Below, one piece after another: positions 1 through 8,601 of a DNA stretch of 64,000 bases; position 1 is the first letter of the stretch, and each line of letters starts with the position of its first letter. This DNA is from CAWCVR01 sp963799105 (GTDB taxonomy: Bacteria > Acidobacteriota > Terriglobia > Bryobacterales > Bryobacteraceae). Made by a program: the position numbers and the translations under genes. The notes under the pieces were generated by a model. It did no database searches, had not been told where the DNA came from, and was given only the letters and a program-made list of their open reading frames with translations. The stretch lies in assembly GCA_963799105.1 (NCBI GenBank), contig CAWCVR010000015.1:62001-126000 (forward strand). The letters run 5' to 3'.

Positions 1-44
1 AGCGCCAGCGCGGCAGCCGCGCCTTTCCATTTGTCGTGGGGCAT
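1..44 (-). CDS. Start of an unidentified secreted protein (partial)
   Basis: An ATG at 44 on the minus strand opens a frame reading MPHDKWKGAAAALA before the window ends. A lysine followed by an alanine/leucine stretch resembles the start of a signal peptide. It lies directly downstream of three envelope genes in the same orientation, so it could be the next gene of that operon. Only 14 codons are visible; no function can be given. Confidence 0.3.
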   Translation of the reverse strand, partial: MPHDKWKGAAAALA

Positions 45-47
45 GGG

Positions 48-110
48 AAAAGGGGTCAGACCCCTTTATTATCCACTGGAACGGAAAAGGGGTCAGACGC
101 CATTTATTTT
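48..110. repeat. Two copies of an AAAAGGGGTCAGAC motif
   Basis: AAAAGGGGTCAGACCCCTTT begins at 48 and contains the near-palindrome GGGGTCAGACCCC (52-64). A second copy starts at 85 and keeps AAAAGGGGTCAGAC, but its right half has drifted to GCCATTT. The pair sits between two genes, with the second copy running into the stop of the 99-residue gene. Motifs of this shape occur as short dispersed intergenic palindromes in many bacteria, sometimes near REP-associated tyrosine transposases; no transposase is visible here. Confidence 0.6.
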
Positions 111-403
111 CCCGCGGGCAGCGGGGCATCGCCGGGACGCATACGGATCTTCAGGGTGTCGCCGTCTTTAATCAGCGACGGCCCGCTGGGGAAGGTCGCG
201 CAAAGCGGGAATTCCAGGGTTATAGCGGGAAACGTCGGGTGAGGGGCCAGCGGCACAACCACCGGGATAGGAGCGACCGCGTCCAGGTTCTGCCGCGCCA
301 TCCGCATGGCCGTTGGTGCGGCTGCGACGACAACCTTGGCAGCTTCCTGGGCTACCGCCAGTGGCGCCACCGCGGCCATGGCCAGCAAGATCGTACGAAT
401 CAT
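104..403 (-). CDS. Small secreted protein, unknown function
   Basis: The 99-residue product starts with a clear signal peptide (MIRTILLAMAAVAPLAVAQ, predicted cleavage after about residue 18). The mature part of about 80 residues is rich in alanine, proline and valine and has no cysteine pairs or recognisable domain. It starts 10 bases after the stop of the 611-residue barrel-like gene on the same strand, so the two are probably co-transcribed. The export signal implies a periplasmic or extracellular location, perhaps as an accessory of its upstream neighbour. I do not recognise the family. Confidence 0.6.
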   Translation of the reverse strand: MIRTILLAMAAVAPLAVAQEAAKVVVAAAPTAMRMARQNLDAVAPIPVVVPLAPHPTFPAITLEFPLCATFPSGPSLIKDGDTLKIRMRPGDAPLPAGK

Positions 404-413
404 GAGCCCTCTC

Positions 414-2249
414 TCAGAAGCTGAAGCTCAATCCACCCTTGAGGCTGCGTGGAGTTTCCACCAGCAGGATACGCTGGCCGTCTATGGTGTAGAGCGGCAG
501 ATAGCCCTGCGCCAGCATGTTGCAAAGCTCGGCGGTGGCTTCCACGCGGCGCGACAGGCCGGGGATGGGCTGGCGGATGAACACGTTCAGTCCCGGCATG
601 GGGCGCAGCGCCTGGGTGCTGTAGACGTTCCCGGCCATGGCCCAACGCTGGTCGCCGGACCACTGGTAGCTGATGGTGAGGCGCGTGCCGGCATACGGGA
701 TGGCGGCGGCCATACGCGCGGTGGCGGCGTGCCTGCGGCCCATGTGAATCATGGAGCGCAGATCGTCCGGATCGTCGCCGGCCAGTTCCCGCCCGGCGGT
801 GGTGAGCGCGCCGGTGGAACCGTAGGTCAGGCTGGCGTTCAGATTCTGTCCGAGGTTCTGGGTGACGGACGCGGAGTAGCCCGAGCTGTGAAAATTGCCG
901 GCGTTGAAGATGGAACTATTGGAGAACAGATCGGGCATCGCGTCGGATGTCGAGAACATGCCGGAAGGCGCCACCATCGAAACCGCGGCATTCATCACCG
1001 ACTCGCGGTACGCCGACAGACGGTAGGTCCGCGAGCCGGCCTTGCGCGAGTAAGCCGCTTCGAATTCTTCGCCGCGCTGCAACCTGGCGCGGCCGCCCAG
1101 CAGCGAAAAACGCGGGAACAGGCTCAGCGTGTCGAGATTGCGCTGCAAGTCGGCATCCTCGATGCCCGTGCCCGCCAGATCGTGGCGCGCATTGCCGGAG
1201 GTGTAGGCGAACTCGACGGTCTCATCCTCGGAGAGCCGGTAGGCGAGGCGGGCGTAGGGGCTGACATAGTTCAGGTGGGAGAGGAAGGAAACGTAGTCGA
1301 GCGTGGAACCGTACTGCAGCGTCACGTCGTCGGAGAGCTGCATGCGATCGTCGAAGGACGCGGACATGGTGCGCACCATCGGCATGGCCGATTCCTGGCC
1401 CGGGAGGGCCGCGGCGACGCGTTCGGGAAGCATCATCTGGCGCATGGTGATCGAAACTTCCGGCGTGCCTCCGGCCAGGTAGCCGCTGAAGCTGGTGCGG
1501 AACGCCGCGGCCGGGACGCCGGTCTGCGCGGCGTAGCCCAGGTTGCCGCTGACCAGGAGCTTGCTGGTGCCGTACAGAGCGGTGGCCAGGGCGAAGGTGG
1601 TGCCCAGGTCGGCCTGGCTTTCCCCGCCGGCCGACAAGGCGCGGTCGCCGGCCGAAACCCGCAGGATCCCCCAGGTGTCGCCGAACATGGCGGCGCGCTG
1701 TGCCTTCTGGCCTTCCTGCGCGATCGCTTCGGCGGGGTCCGGAGGCAACGTCCCTTCCGGAGTAAAGCGGAACACCGGCCGCGTGGCCGGCGCGCTGCGC
1801 AGCACCCACTTCCACTCGTCGGTCATGGGACTGCCGTTATCCAGTTCGGGATACGAAATCCGGATCGAGCTGAACAGCGAGCTGAGGCTGACGGTCAGTA
1901 CGCTGCGTTCGCCGGCACGCACGGAAATGTCCCTGCGGACGGCCGGATCGTAAGGAAGCCGCGTGACGCGCACGGAATACAGGTCGGGTGTGAGGTCCGC
2001 AAACAGGAACTGCCCCCGCTCGTCGGTGCTGACCTTGAAAAGGAATCGCTCCTGGCGGTTATAGAGCTGAACGGCGGCGCCCGGCTTGGGCGTGCCCAGG
2101 GTATCGCGAACGATACCGGCGATGGCGCCCGGAAGCCTGGCAAGGTTGGCGGCGCGGGCGGCTTGGGGAACGGCCAGACAAGCCAAGCCCGCGACCAGCG
2201 AGCGAACCGCACTGTGCGCCCTCATCCGAAACATCCGTGACGCCTTCAA
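414..2249 (-). CDS. Carboxypeptidase-regulatory-domain outer-membrane-like protein
   Basis: 611 residues. An N-terminal signal sequence (about residues 14-34, ending AARA) is followed by a carboxypeptidase-regulatory-like beta-sandwich (about 40-115, GAIAGIVRDTLGTPKPGAAV), the domain that opens many TonB-dependent-receptor-like proteins of Acidobacteriota. The remaining ~480 residues alternate short polar turns and amphipathic stretches and end in SFSF, a C-terminal phenylalanine typical of outer-membrane beta-barrels. No TonB box or plug domain is obvious, and it is shorter than the usual 1000-residue Oar-like proteins. It follows the GWxTD gene by 15 bases and precedes the small secreted gene, so an envelope operon is likely. 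Substrate unknown. Confidence 0.7.
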   Translation of the reverse strand: MKASRMFRMRAHSAVRSLVAGLACLAVPQAARAANLARLPGAIAGIVRDTLGTPKPGAAVQLYNRQERFLFKVSTDERGQFLFADLTPDLYSVRVTRLPYDPAVRRDISVRAGERSVLTVSLSSLFSSIRISYPELDNGSPMTDEWKWVLRSAPATRPVFRFTPEGTLPPDPAEAIAQEGQKAQRAAMFGDTWGILRVSAGDRALSAGGESQADLGTTFALATALYGTSKLLVSGNLGYAAQTGVPAAAFRTSFSGYLAGGTPEVSITMRQMMLPERVAAALPGQESAMPMVRTMSASFDDRMQLSDDVTLQYGSTLDYVSFLSHLNYVSPYARLAYRLSEDETVEFAYTSGNARHDLAGTGIEDADLQRNLDTLSLFPRFSLLGGRARLQRGEEFEAAYSRKAGSRTYRLSAYRESVMNAAVSMVAPSGMFSTSDAMPDLFSNSSIFNAGNFHSSGYSASVTQNLGQNLNASLTYGSTGALTTAGRELAGDDPDDLRSMIHMGRRHAATARMAAAIPYAGTRLTISYQWSGDQRWAMAGNVYSTQALRPMPGLNVFIRQPIPGLSRRVEATAELCNMLAQGYLPLYTIDGQRILLVETPRSLKGGLSFSF

Positions 2250-2264
2250 GGCCGCTGTACGACT

Positions 2265-4004
2265 TTAGATTAGCGTAAATCTGGCATCAGGTGGTGTAAA
2301 CACCTGGTTCCGGTTCTTGTCCGTAATCGTTAACCGAATCGAGTACTGCCCCGGGGCCAGCTTGCCAAGGGGCAAACCCTTTTCGATTGTCACCTGGGTC
2401 GACGAAACGTTCTCCAACGCCGCCAGATCCTCCGAATAATCGATGACTTTTTCGTTGGAACCGTTCTTAATCAGTTGATACTGTATCACACCACTCGGCT
2501 TGTGGGTGGTGTCGTCCGCCCCCAAGTGATAGAGCTTCATGAAGATCCAGAGCTTTTCGTCGCGTTTGAAGATGTCGTCCATGCGCGGACGCACCTTGGA
2601 ATCGCCGATCACGAACATGCCCGTCCCGATGCTCTTCATGGGGACCTTCTCGAGGCTGTCGGCAAGAATCAGCGAACTGGCGCTGAGCTTGTCGGGATCC
2701 AGGCGCGGGACGGTGATGGCCATTTCGACGTGCCCGATGTTGCCCGCGGTGATATCCTTCACGATCACCTGCAAGCGGAACGTGCCGGGCATCACGTAAA
2801 TCGCTTTCTGGTAAATGGACTGCTTGGCGGCCTCGGTTGCCAGGTACTGCGTGGGGCTGGTGACGATGGTCTCTTCCTCGAAGTTCTGAATGGGCCGGCG
2901 CGTCATGGAAGTGACGCGGCCCTGGATTTGCACCACGGCTTTCTGGAAGCCGTCTTTGTTGGTGAATTGCAAATCCTTGTTGTCGAACTCGACAGTGACG
3001 TTGGTCTGCACGGAGGCGTCGGTGATGGGGAAGAAATCGGTCCTCACCCGCATCGGCAGGACGTTGTAGTTGATCTTCGAGGTGACTTCCGTTTCCAGGT
3101 CCGGGAACTTGATCTGCGGCGCCCTCTGCAAAGCGGCGTACTTTTCCAGGCGGGTGAACTCGTTCATGCTCTCGGGAGTGCCCCCGAACGCCTGGCCCAG
3201 GTGAGTGCCGTCGGTATTGTTAAAGCGCTGGGTCTTGTCGGAAAGGCCCATCTGCTCCATCAGGGTGAGACCGGCGCCGGGTACGTAGAGCAGCGCGTCC
3301 TTTTCCGAGGGGTCCATGGTCATGCGGAACTCGCCCGACATGGTGGGGTCGACGAATTCGATTTCCACGTTGGTGCCGATGCCCTCGATGTACCGGTAGC
3401 GCCAGATCTGGAAGGGGTAGGTGGACGTTTCGCCGCCGCCTTCTTCCGGCGGCCGTTCGTAGAACCCGCCCGAGGAATGGTCGTCGATTTCATCCGCGGG
3501 ACCGTACTTGATATAGATCTGGCCGCGATCGGTGCGCCACCCCGGAATGCCCGACGCAAAACGCTCGTTGGCGTAAGCCAGGCGGCGGTAGTGCTCCTCT
3601 TTGAACTCGTTCTCGACGGTATCGGGCGTGGGATCGCGGCGCAGCCAGAAGTTCTCGATGAATTGCTCGCGCTCTTCGTCGGTTTGCAGCCGCTTGAAGG
3701 CGGACCGCTCTTCATCCGTGATGATCCAGGCAACGTCCTCGTTGAGCCATCTGCGGTAAGGCGTTTCCAGTTCCTTGCGGAGCCCCGCTTCCTTGCGCTT
3801 GCGCTCCTTCTCGCTCATGGGCTTCGCGTTGGTTTCGCGGACCTCCGGAGCGGGTTTTTTCTTCGGATTCTTCTTGCTGTCCTCGGTTTGCTGGGCCGCC
3901 GCCCAGAGGCCGACCAGCACCGACAACGAAATGCAGGAAATCGCCAGGCGAGTCACTCTCATACGGTTCACTGCTTTCGGGACAGGATTGGTTTCAGCCG
4001 ACAT
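2265..4004 (-). CDS. GWxTD domain-containing secreted protein
   Basis: 579 residues. The defining GWRTD motif is at residues 155-159, followed by RGQIYIKYGPADEI, the core of the GWxTD domain found in Acidobacteriota and Bacteroidota. A signal-peptide-like segment spans residues 15-38 (MRVTRLAISCISLSVLVGLW). Translation may therefore begin at the in-frame ATG at 3962 rather than 4004; the upstream ATG is kept because AGGA precedes it at a suitable distance. A lysine-rich linker (40-75) follows the signal. The C-terminal half is beta-rich and resembles immunoglobulin-like sandwiches. It is the first gene of the minus-strand envelope operon. Biochemical role unknown for the family. Confidence 0.85.
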   Translation of the reverse strand: MSAETNPVPKAVNRMRVTRLAISCISLSVLVGLWAAAQQTEDSKKNPKKKPAPEVRETNAKPMSEKERKRKEAGLRKELETPYRRWLNEDVAWIITDEERSAFKRLQTDEEREQFIENFWLRRDPTPDTVENEFKEEHYRRLAYANERFASGIPGWRTDRGQIYIKYGPADEIDDHSSGGFYERPPEEGGGETSTYPFQIWRYRYIEGIGTNVEIEFVDPTMSGEFRMTMDPSEKDALLYVPGAGLTLMEQMGLSDKTQRFNNTDGTHLGQAFGGTPESMNEFTRLEKYAALQRAPQIKFPDLETEVTSKINYNVLPMRVRTDFFPITDASVQTNVTVEFDNKDLQFTNKDGFQKAVVQIQGRVTSMTRRPIQNFEEETIVTSPTQYLATEAAKQSIYQKAIYVMPGTFRLQVIVKDITAGNIGHVEMAITVPRLDPDKLSASSLILADSLEKVPMKSIGTGMFVIGDSKVRPRMDDIFKRDEKLWIFMKLYHLGADDTTHKPSGVIQYQLIKNGSNEKVIDYSEDLAALENVSSTQVTIEKGLPLGKLAPGQYSIRLTITDKNRNQVFTPPDARFTLI

Positions 4005-4385
4005 CTATTTTAAATCCTATGGTTTGGATGGTCAATCCCGTGAACCCGCGGCGCCAGGTGGCCGGTTTCGGCACAGGTGACGGCGCCCCACGGGATGGGC
4101 TCCGCAGTCGTCGCGTCCTCCGGAATTCCAGCCAATTGGGGAGTCCCGCAAAAGCCATTCACACCCAAATGCACTTTATCTGCGTCCTGTTATCAGTGGC
4201 TTGCAGCGCGGAGAATGAGAGTCGAGGATATCTCAACGCTATTGTGAAGGAGGCAAGAGGGAGTTCGGTCCCGCCAGTTCACCTGCAATCCTCAACATCT
4301 CTCCCCTGGTTCCCACCCGCTCCATGAGAGCGTCCTCCACCCACTCCGGATTCCCTCAACCATACTCCCGGAAGCCCACGCGCGG
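4005..4385. other. Intergenic, no gene seen
   Basis: The 381 bases upstream of the GWxTD gene and downstream of the small 43-residue gene hold no open frame with a convincing start and ribosome binding site on either strand. The promoter of the GWxTD operon should lie at the left end, but I could not fix a -35/-10 pair. Confidence 0.5.
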
Positions 4386-4517
4386 CTACTTCCGGCTCCC
4401 GCGCTGCGGATTCTTCAACTGCGACTGCCGGGCCTTGGTCTTCTTCCGCTTGGGCTTGCTGATAATAAAGGTGCCGCTGCCCTGGTATTCCGCCTTGTAA
4501 AGCTTGTCGTCGGCCAA
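4386..4517 (-). CDS. Small basic protein with TTG start
   Basis: A 43-residue frame starts at TTG (4517), preceded by GAGGAGA with 8-base spacing, an excellent ribosome binding site. It reads MADDKLYKAEYQ, then GSGTFIISKPKRKKTKARQ, and ends PQRGSRK. The C-terminal half is strongly basic (lysine, arginine, glutamine), so nucleic-acid or ribosome association is conceivable, but no family was recognised. The N-terminal half could form a short beta-hairpin (KLYKAEYQGSGTFII). It is transcribed divergently from the metalloprotease at 4661. Support comes from the start signal and biased composition; no homology could be tested. Confidence 0.55.
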   Translation of the reverse strand: MADDKLYKAEYQGSGTFIISKPKRKKTKARQSQLKNPQRGSRK

Positions 4518-4660
4518 AAGGATTCTCCTCGGGGTGATTTGGATTCGATGTCTTATTGTAGCGCGACGCCGGCGGGAACGCCGTCTGCCTGGCGGGACCG
4601 GTCAAGCGTCCCGCATCCTCGCGCGGGCGGTTCGCCTGCGCCGCATGTATCCTGAAAGGT

Positions 4661-5896
4661 ATGGCGCGAGTCCGGCGAGCGGCGTGGGCGGTGGTGGCGG
4701 GCCTGCTGGGGACTACGTGGGTTGGCGCGCAACCGGATGCCGGAACCCGCAACCTCTGCAGCCAGGTGCCCGACATTGCGCGCAGCCTCACGCGGATATC
4801 CGGAATGAAACTGATGCACCCGGTTCCGTGCGCCTTTATCAGCAAGGACAAGATCAACGAGTTTCTGAAGAAGCGGGTGCGCGACAGCGAGAGTCCCGAA
4901 GAAATCCGCGTCGAGGAAATGGTGCTCAGGAGATTCGGCTTCGTGCCCCCGGGTTTCAACCTCGCCGACAACACCGTGGACCTGCTCACGGAACAGGCCG
5001 CGGCGTTCTACGATTACAACAAGAAGAAGCTGTTCATCGCCGAGACCACGCCGTCGGAGTCGCAGGATACCGTGCTGGCGCACGAACTGGCGCACGCCCT
5101 GGCCGACCAGAGTTTTCACCTGGCGCGCTACATCCGTCAGGGACGGAAGAGCGACGACGGCTCGACGGCGCGCCTGGCGGTGATGGAAGGCCAGGCCACC
5201 TGGCTGATGAACGAATATGTGGCGCGCCGCTCCAGCGCGCCGCGGCGGGACTCGCCCCAGGCCGCGGCGCCGAGCGGCAACGACACTGCGGACGGGCACT
5301 ATCCCGTGTTCGACAGCGAGCCTCTCTACCTGCGTGTCACCCTGGTCTTTCCCTACATCCAGGGGATGCAGTTCCAGGCCGCCGTGCTGCGGCGCGACGG
5401 CCAGGAGGCGTACGCCGAGGTCTTCCGGCACGCCCCCGTTTCGACGCAGCAGATCCTGCACCCGGACAAGTACTTTGCCCATCTCGATCCGACCGACCCG
5501 GAACTTCCCCATCCGCGCCTGCCTCCGGCGTACAAGGAGCTGATTGGAGGTTCGCTGGGCGAACTCGAACACAGCATTCTGATCGAACAAGTTGCCGGCG
5601 AGGACACCGCGCGCGACCTGGCCCAGCATTGGCGCGGCTGCAATTTCCAGTTGCGGGAGAATCGTAAGACCAAACGGGTGGTGCTGCTGTATGCCGTGGA
5701 GTGGGATACCCAGGAGAACGCCCAGCGGTATCTCGCGGTCTACCGGCAGGCGCTCGGGAAGAAGTGGAACAAGTTCACCGTGGCCTCGGAAACCGCCGAT
5801 TCGGTGGCCGGCGCCGGCGACGAAGGCGGGTTCGAGCTCCGCCGCGTGGGCGCCACCGTGACCAGCGTGGAAGGCTTTCCTCCCGCGGTAGACTGA
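4661..5896 (+). CDS. Secreted zinc metalloprotease-like protein (HELAH)
   Basis: 411 residues with an N-terminal signal peptide ending near WVGAQ (residue 24). The zinc-binding HExxH motif is HELAH at 141-145 in the context DTVLAHELAHALADQ. A downstream MEGQATW (175-181) could supply the third ligand (Glu176), as in gluzincin-like enzymes. The region before it (FYDYNKKKLFIAETT, 117-131) fits the edge strand that precedes such active-site helices. AAAGGT just before the ATG is the ribosome binding site. Related proteins are usually annotated only as hypothetical; the natural substrate is unknown. It is convergent with the editing gene at 5919 and appears monocistronic. Confidence 0.75.
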   Translation: MARVRRAAWAVVAGLLGTTWVGAQPDAGTRNLCSQVPDIARSLTRISGMKLMHPVPCAFISKDKINEFLKKRVRDSESPEEIRVEEMVLRRFGFVPPGFNLADNTVDLLTEQAAAFYDYNKKKLFIAETTPSESQDTVLAHELAHALADQSFHLARYIRQGRKSDDGSTARLAVMEGQATWLMNEYVARRSSAPRRDSPQAAAPSGNDTADGHYPVFDSEPLYLRVTLVFPYIQGMQFQAAVLRRDGQEAYAEVFRHAPVSTQQILHPDKYFAHLDPTDPELPHPRLPPAYKELIGGSLGELEHSILIEQVAGEDTARDLAQHWRGCNFQLRENRKTKRVVLLYAVEWDTQENAQRYLAVYRQALGKKWNKFTVASETADSVAGAGDEGGFELRRVGATVTSVEGFPPAVD

Positions 5897-5918
5897 AGGA
5901 CCTCGCGCGGGCGGCGGC

Positions 5919-7112
5919 TCACTGCTCCCGGCCGCCACTTTCCGCGGTCAGCCTGGCAAGCACCCGATCCAGCGATTCCGCGCCGGGCAAGCTGCCTTGC
6001 GCCATGCCAGGGGCGCCGCCTCCGCGGCCGCCCGCCTCGGCGAGCGCGGCTTTGAGGAGCTTTCCGGCGTCGATCGCGGCATCCGCGGAAACCGCCAGCA
6101 GGACCGAGGGCGGATCGGCCAGCGCGGCCAGAAACACGGCTTTGGGCTGCGCCGTGAAACTCTGCGCGATGGCGCGCAGATTTTCCAGGACGCCGCGATC
6201 GGCCCGGCGCGTGACACGGCGGAAACCGCCGGCGTCCGGGGCAGTGGCCTGGTAGATCTCCCGGCCCTGGCAGGCGGCCAGCTCCAGCTCCAGTTTGCGG
6301 CGCGCCTTGTCCTGCGCGTGCGCTGTCTCCAGTTGGGCGGCGGCCAGGACGGGGACTTCGTCGAGCGGCGCCGAGAAGATCTGCGCGGTTCTGGAGAGGG
6401 CTTCGTAATCGGCGCGCGCGCGGCGGACGGCGCGGTCTCCACAGAGGAACTCCACGCGCACCATCTGGCGGACCTTCTCCAGTTTGCGCAGCAGCACGGC
6501 GCCGATTTCGCCGGTGGATCGCACGTGGGTTCCGCCGCAGGCGCTGCGGTCGAGATCCTGGATGGAGACGATCCGCAAGGTTCCCTGGCGGTCCGAGACT
6601 TTGCGCAGACCCTGCGCCTGGGCGGCGTCTTCGAAGGCGATGGCGACCGGCCGGTTTTCACACACGATCCGGTTGGCGTCGGTCTCGGCTTCCGCGGCGG
6701 CGCGGGGATCGACGTGGCCTTCCAGGTCGATGGTGGAACTCTCGGCCCCCATGTGGAAGCTGGCGGTTTTCAGTCCGTAGCGCGCTTCGAAAACGGCCGA
6801 GAGAAGGTGCTGGCCGGTGTGCTGTTGCATGTGGTCGAAGCGCCGCAGCCAATCGATGGCGCAATCGATGGCGCGATCCGCGGAGGAGGCCTCGAGCGGC
6901 GAAGCAAGCCGGTGGACAATGCCCGATTCGTCCTCGATGACGCCCACCACCGGGATGCCGGCGAGTGTGCCGGTGTCGCAGGGCTGGCCGCCGGACGTGG
7001 GGTAGAACGCGGTGCGGTCCAGCCGGACGGCCAGGCCGTTGTCAGCGAGCGAGGCGATGTGCGCCGTGAACCGGCGCAGGTAGCAATCGGTGTGGTAGAG
7101 GCGTTCGGTCAT
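5919..7112 (-). CDS. Alanyl-tRNA editing protein, AlaX-L type
   Basis: 397 residues, homologous to the editing and C-terminal parts of alanyl-tRNA synthetase without the aminoacylation core. The second-additional-domain zinc motifs are present: HTGQH at 98-102 and CGGTH at 192-196. The AlaRS-like beta-barrel comes first (TAFYPTSGGQPCDTG, 34-48). A coiled segment (about 255-290) and a DHHA1 domain with GGRGGGAPGMAQG (about 367-379) complete the long AlaX-L architecture. The expected role is hydrolysis of mischarged Ser- or Gly-tRNA(Ala) in trans in the cytoplasm. AGGA lies 7 bases before the ATG. It is divergent from the HTH gene at 7291. Confidence 0.9.
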   Translation of the reverse strand: MTERLYHTDCYLRRFTAHIASLADNGLAVRLDRTAFYPTSGGQPCDTGTLAGIPVVGVIEDESGIVHRLASPLEASSADRAIDCAIDWLRRFDHMQQHTGQHLLSAVFEARYGLKTASFHMGAESSTIDLEGHVDPRAAAEAETDANRIVCENRPVAIAFEDAAQAQGLRKVSDRQGTLRIVSIQDLDRSACGGTHVRSTGEIGAVLLRKLEKVRQMVRVEFLCGDRAVRRARADYEALSRTAQIFSAPLDEVPVLAAAQLETAHAQDKARRKLELELAACQGREIYQATAPDAGGFRRVTRRADRGVLENLRAIAQSFTAQPKAVFLAALADPPSVLLAVSADAAIDAGKLLKAALAEAGGRGGGAPGMAQGSLPGAESLDRVLARLTAESGGREQ

Positions 7113-7290
7113 GGAGAGATCCTATTGTACTTCGACCGATCTTCGTGATACTCCTAAGGGTGTTGGAGCCAGGTTTGCGCGTGGCACTTCGCTCAGCTCC
7201 AGGCGCAACCGGACGGGCTGCGGCCGTCCGGGATGTATGGTGCTGGAGCCGAGGCAAGGCGGCGCCTTTGTACCTTGTTTAAGCATCCCG

Positions 7291-8601
7291 ATGCATCCGG
7301 ACCCGACGAAAGACAACCACGAGCCGATTGCCGGCTGGCAGGCGATTGCCGGCCATTTGCGCGTCGAGAAGACCACCGCGCAGAGGTGGGAGCGCCACAA
7401 CGGACTGCCGGTGCATCGTCTTCCCGGAAAACGAGGCGGCGTCTACGCCCGGGCGCAGGAGCTGGACGAGTGGCGCCTCACCAACGAGCAGGAACACGCC
7501 GCCGCGGCGGCGGCCGCGGACACTCCGGCCGCGGACGGACTGGAGGCGGAGACCCCGGCCGCGGCTCCCCTGAACGGCGCATGGCTTGACGAAGGGCGCG
7601 CGCACGCGCGGCGCGTGGAGATCTCGGACGAGGTTCTGACCCTGCGCGTCCCCTTGCGCTGGAAGTGGTGGTGGGCGGCCGGAGTGGCTCTCGCCGCGGT
7701 GATGGTCTGGGCGGCCATGGCCTGGTTCCCACGGACCCCGCCGGCGGCGTTCCGGATGGAGGGCGCAACCCTGGTGGTGACGAACGCATCGGGGCGCGAG
7801 TTGTGGCGCCATGCCTTCCCGGCAGCTTTGCGGCCGCAGGACCCACGGCTCGGCCGCAACGCGTGGTTGGGCGAACTGGCCCACGGCGAGCCGTTCCGGG
7901 TTTTGTTTCCGCTGGAGCCGCCCGAAGGCGGCGCGGATGCAAGACTGTCCTGTCTGGATCCGCGAGGACGCGCGGAGTGGGAGTTCGTTCCGCCGGCCGG
8001 ATTCGAAGTCGAGGCGTTCCGCGTGTTTGCGGCGAAAGACCGAGACCAGTCCCGGATTGTGGTGAGCAGCGCCGATCCGTGGGAGTCCGCCAACCAGGTG
8101 GCCTCGCTGGATGGGAACGGACGGCTGACGGGGCAGTACTGGCACGCGGGGCGTCTGGGGTACGTTGCCGATGCGAACCTGGATCGGGACGATCCAGTGG
8201 ACGTGCTCCTGAGCGGCGTGGACGAGGCGCACAAACAGGCCACCATCGTAGGGTTCGACCGGCATCGCTTCGACCGGGGCGCCATGCCCAAGCTGGTGGT
8301 CCTGTTCCCGCGAAGTTGTCTGGCCGAGATGCTGGGGCCTTACAACCGGGCGTGCGAGATGGTGTGGCGGGGCGGCATGCTGCGGGTGAAGGTGCGCGAA
8401 GGCGCGTCGGAAAACTCGCCGTCGCTGATCTATGAATTCGACCAGAGCATGAGACCGCGGAGCGTGGTGCTTTCGGCCGAGTACCTGGAGCGGCGCCGGG
8501 AATTGGAAATCGAGGGCCGATTGAATCACTCCTGCGAAGGCGAGGCGGAGCGTTTGCTGGATGCGGTGCGGGTGACGTGGCGGGGCACGCTGGGGGAATA
8601 G
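7291..8601 (+). CDS. HTH/single-membrane-pass protein of unknown function
   Basis: 436 residues from the ATG at 7291; the frame is open further upstream, but those codons read as low-complexity non-protein sequence. Residues 8-65 (GWQAIAGHL, TTAQRWE, GLPVHRLPG, VYARAQELDEW) form an excisionase/MerR-like winged helix-turn-helix, the N-terminal module seen on many membrane-anchored Acidobacteriota proteins. An alanine-rich linker leads to one transmembrane helix (about 125-150, WWWAAGVALAAVMVWAAMAWF). The ~290-residue C-terminal region is unrecognised and would be extracytoplasmic if the HTH is inside. A role as a membrane-tethered regulator is inference only. Its last 76 bases overlap the convergent ligase-like gene. 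Confidence 0.65.
   Translation: MHPDPTKDNHEPIAGWQAIAGHLRVEKTTAQRWERHNGLPVHRLPGKRGGVYARAQELDEWRLTNEQEHAAAAAAADTPAADGLEAETPAAAPLNGAWLDEGRAHARRVEISDEVLTLRVPLRWKWWWAAGVALAAVMVWAAMAWFPRTPPAAFRMEGATLVVTNASGRELWRHAFPAALRPQDPRLGRNAWLGELAHGEPFRVLFPLEPPEGGADARLSCLDPRGRAEWEFVPPAGFEVEAFRVFAAKDRDQSRIVVSSADPWESANQVASLDGNGRLTGQYWHAGRLGYVADANLDRDDPVDVLLSGVDEAHKQATIVGFDRHRFDRGAMPKLVVLFPRSCLAEMLGPYNRACEMVWRGGMLRVKVREGASENSPSLIYEFDQSMRPRSVVLSAEYLERRRELEIEGRLNHSCEGEAERLLDAVRVTWRGTLGE

Noticed and set aside
306..2240. 644-codon open frame on the plus strand
   Set aside because: It lies opposite the carboxypeptidase-regulatory-domain gene, has low-complexity Arg/Gly/Ala composition and no motif; it is a G+C-driven shadow.
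7111..7290. N-terminal extension of the HTH/membrane protein
   Set aside because: The 60 extra codons are cysteine/arginine rich with no homology pattern, while ATG 7291 directly precedes the HTH.
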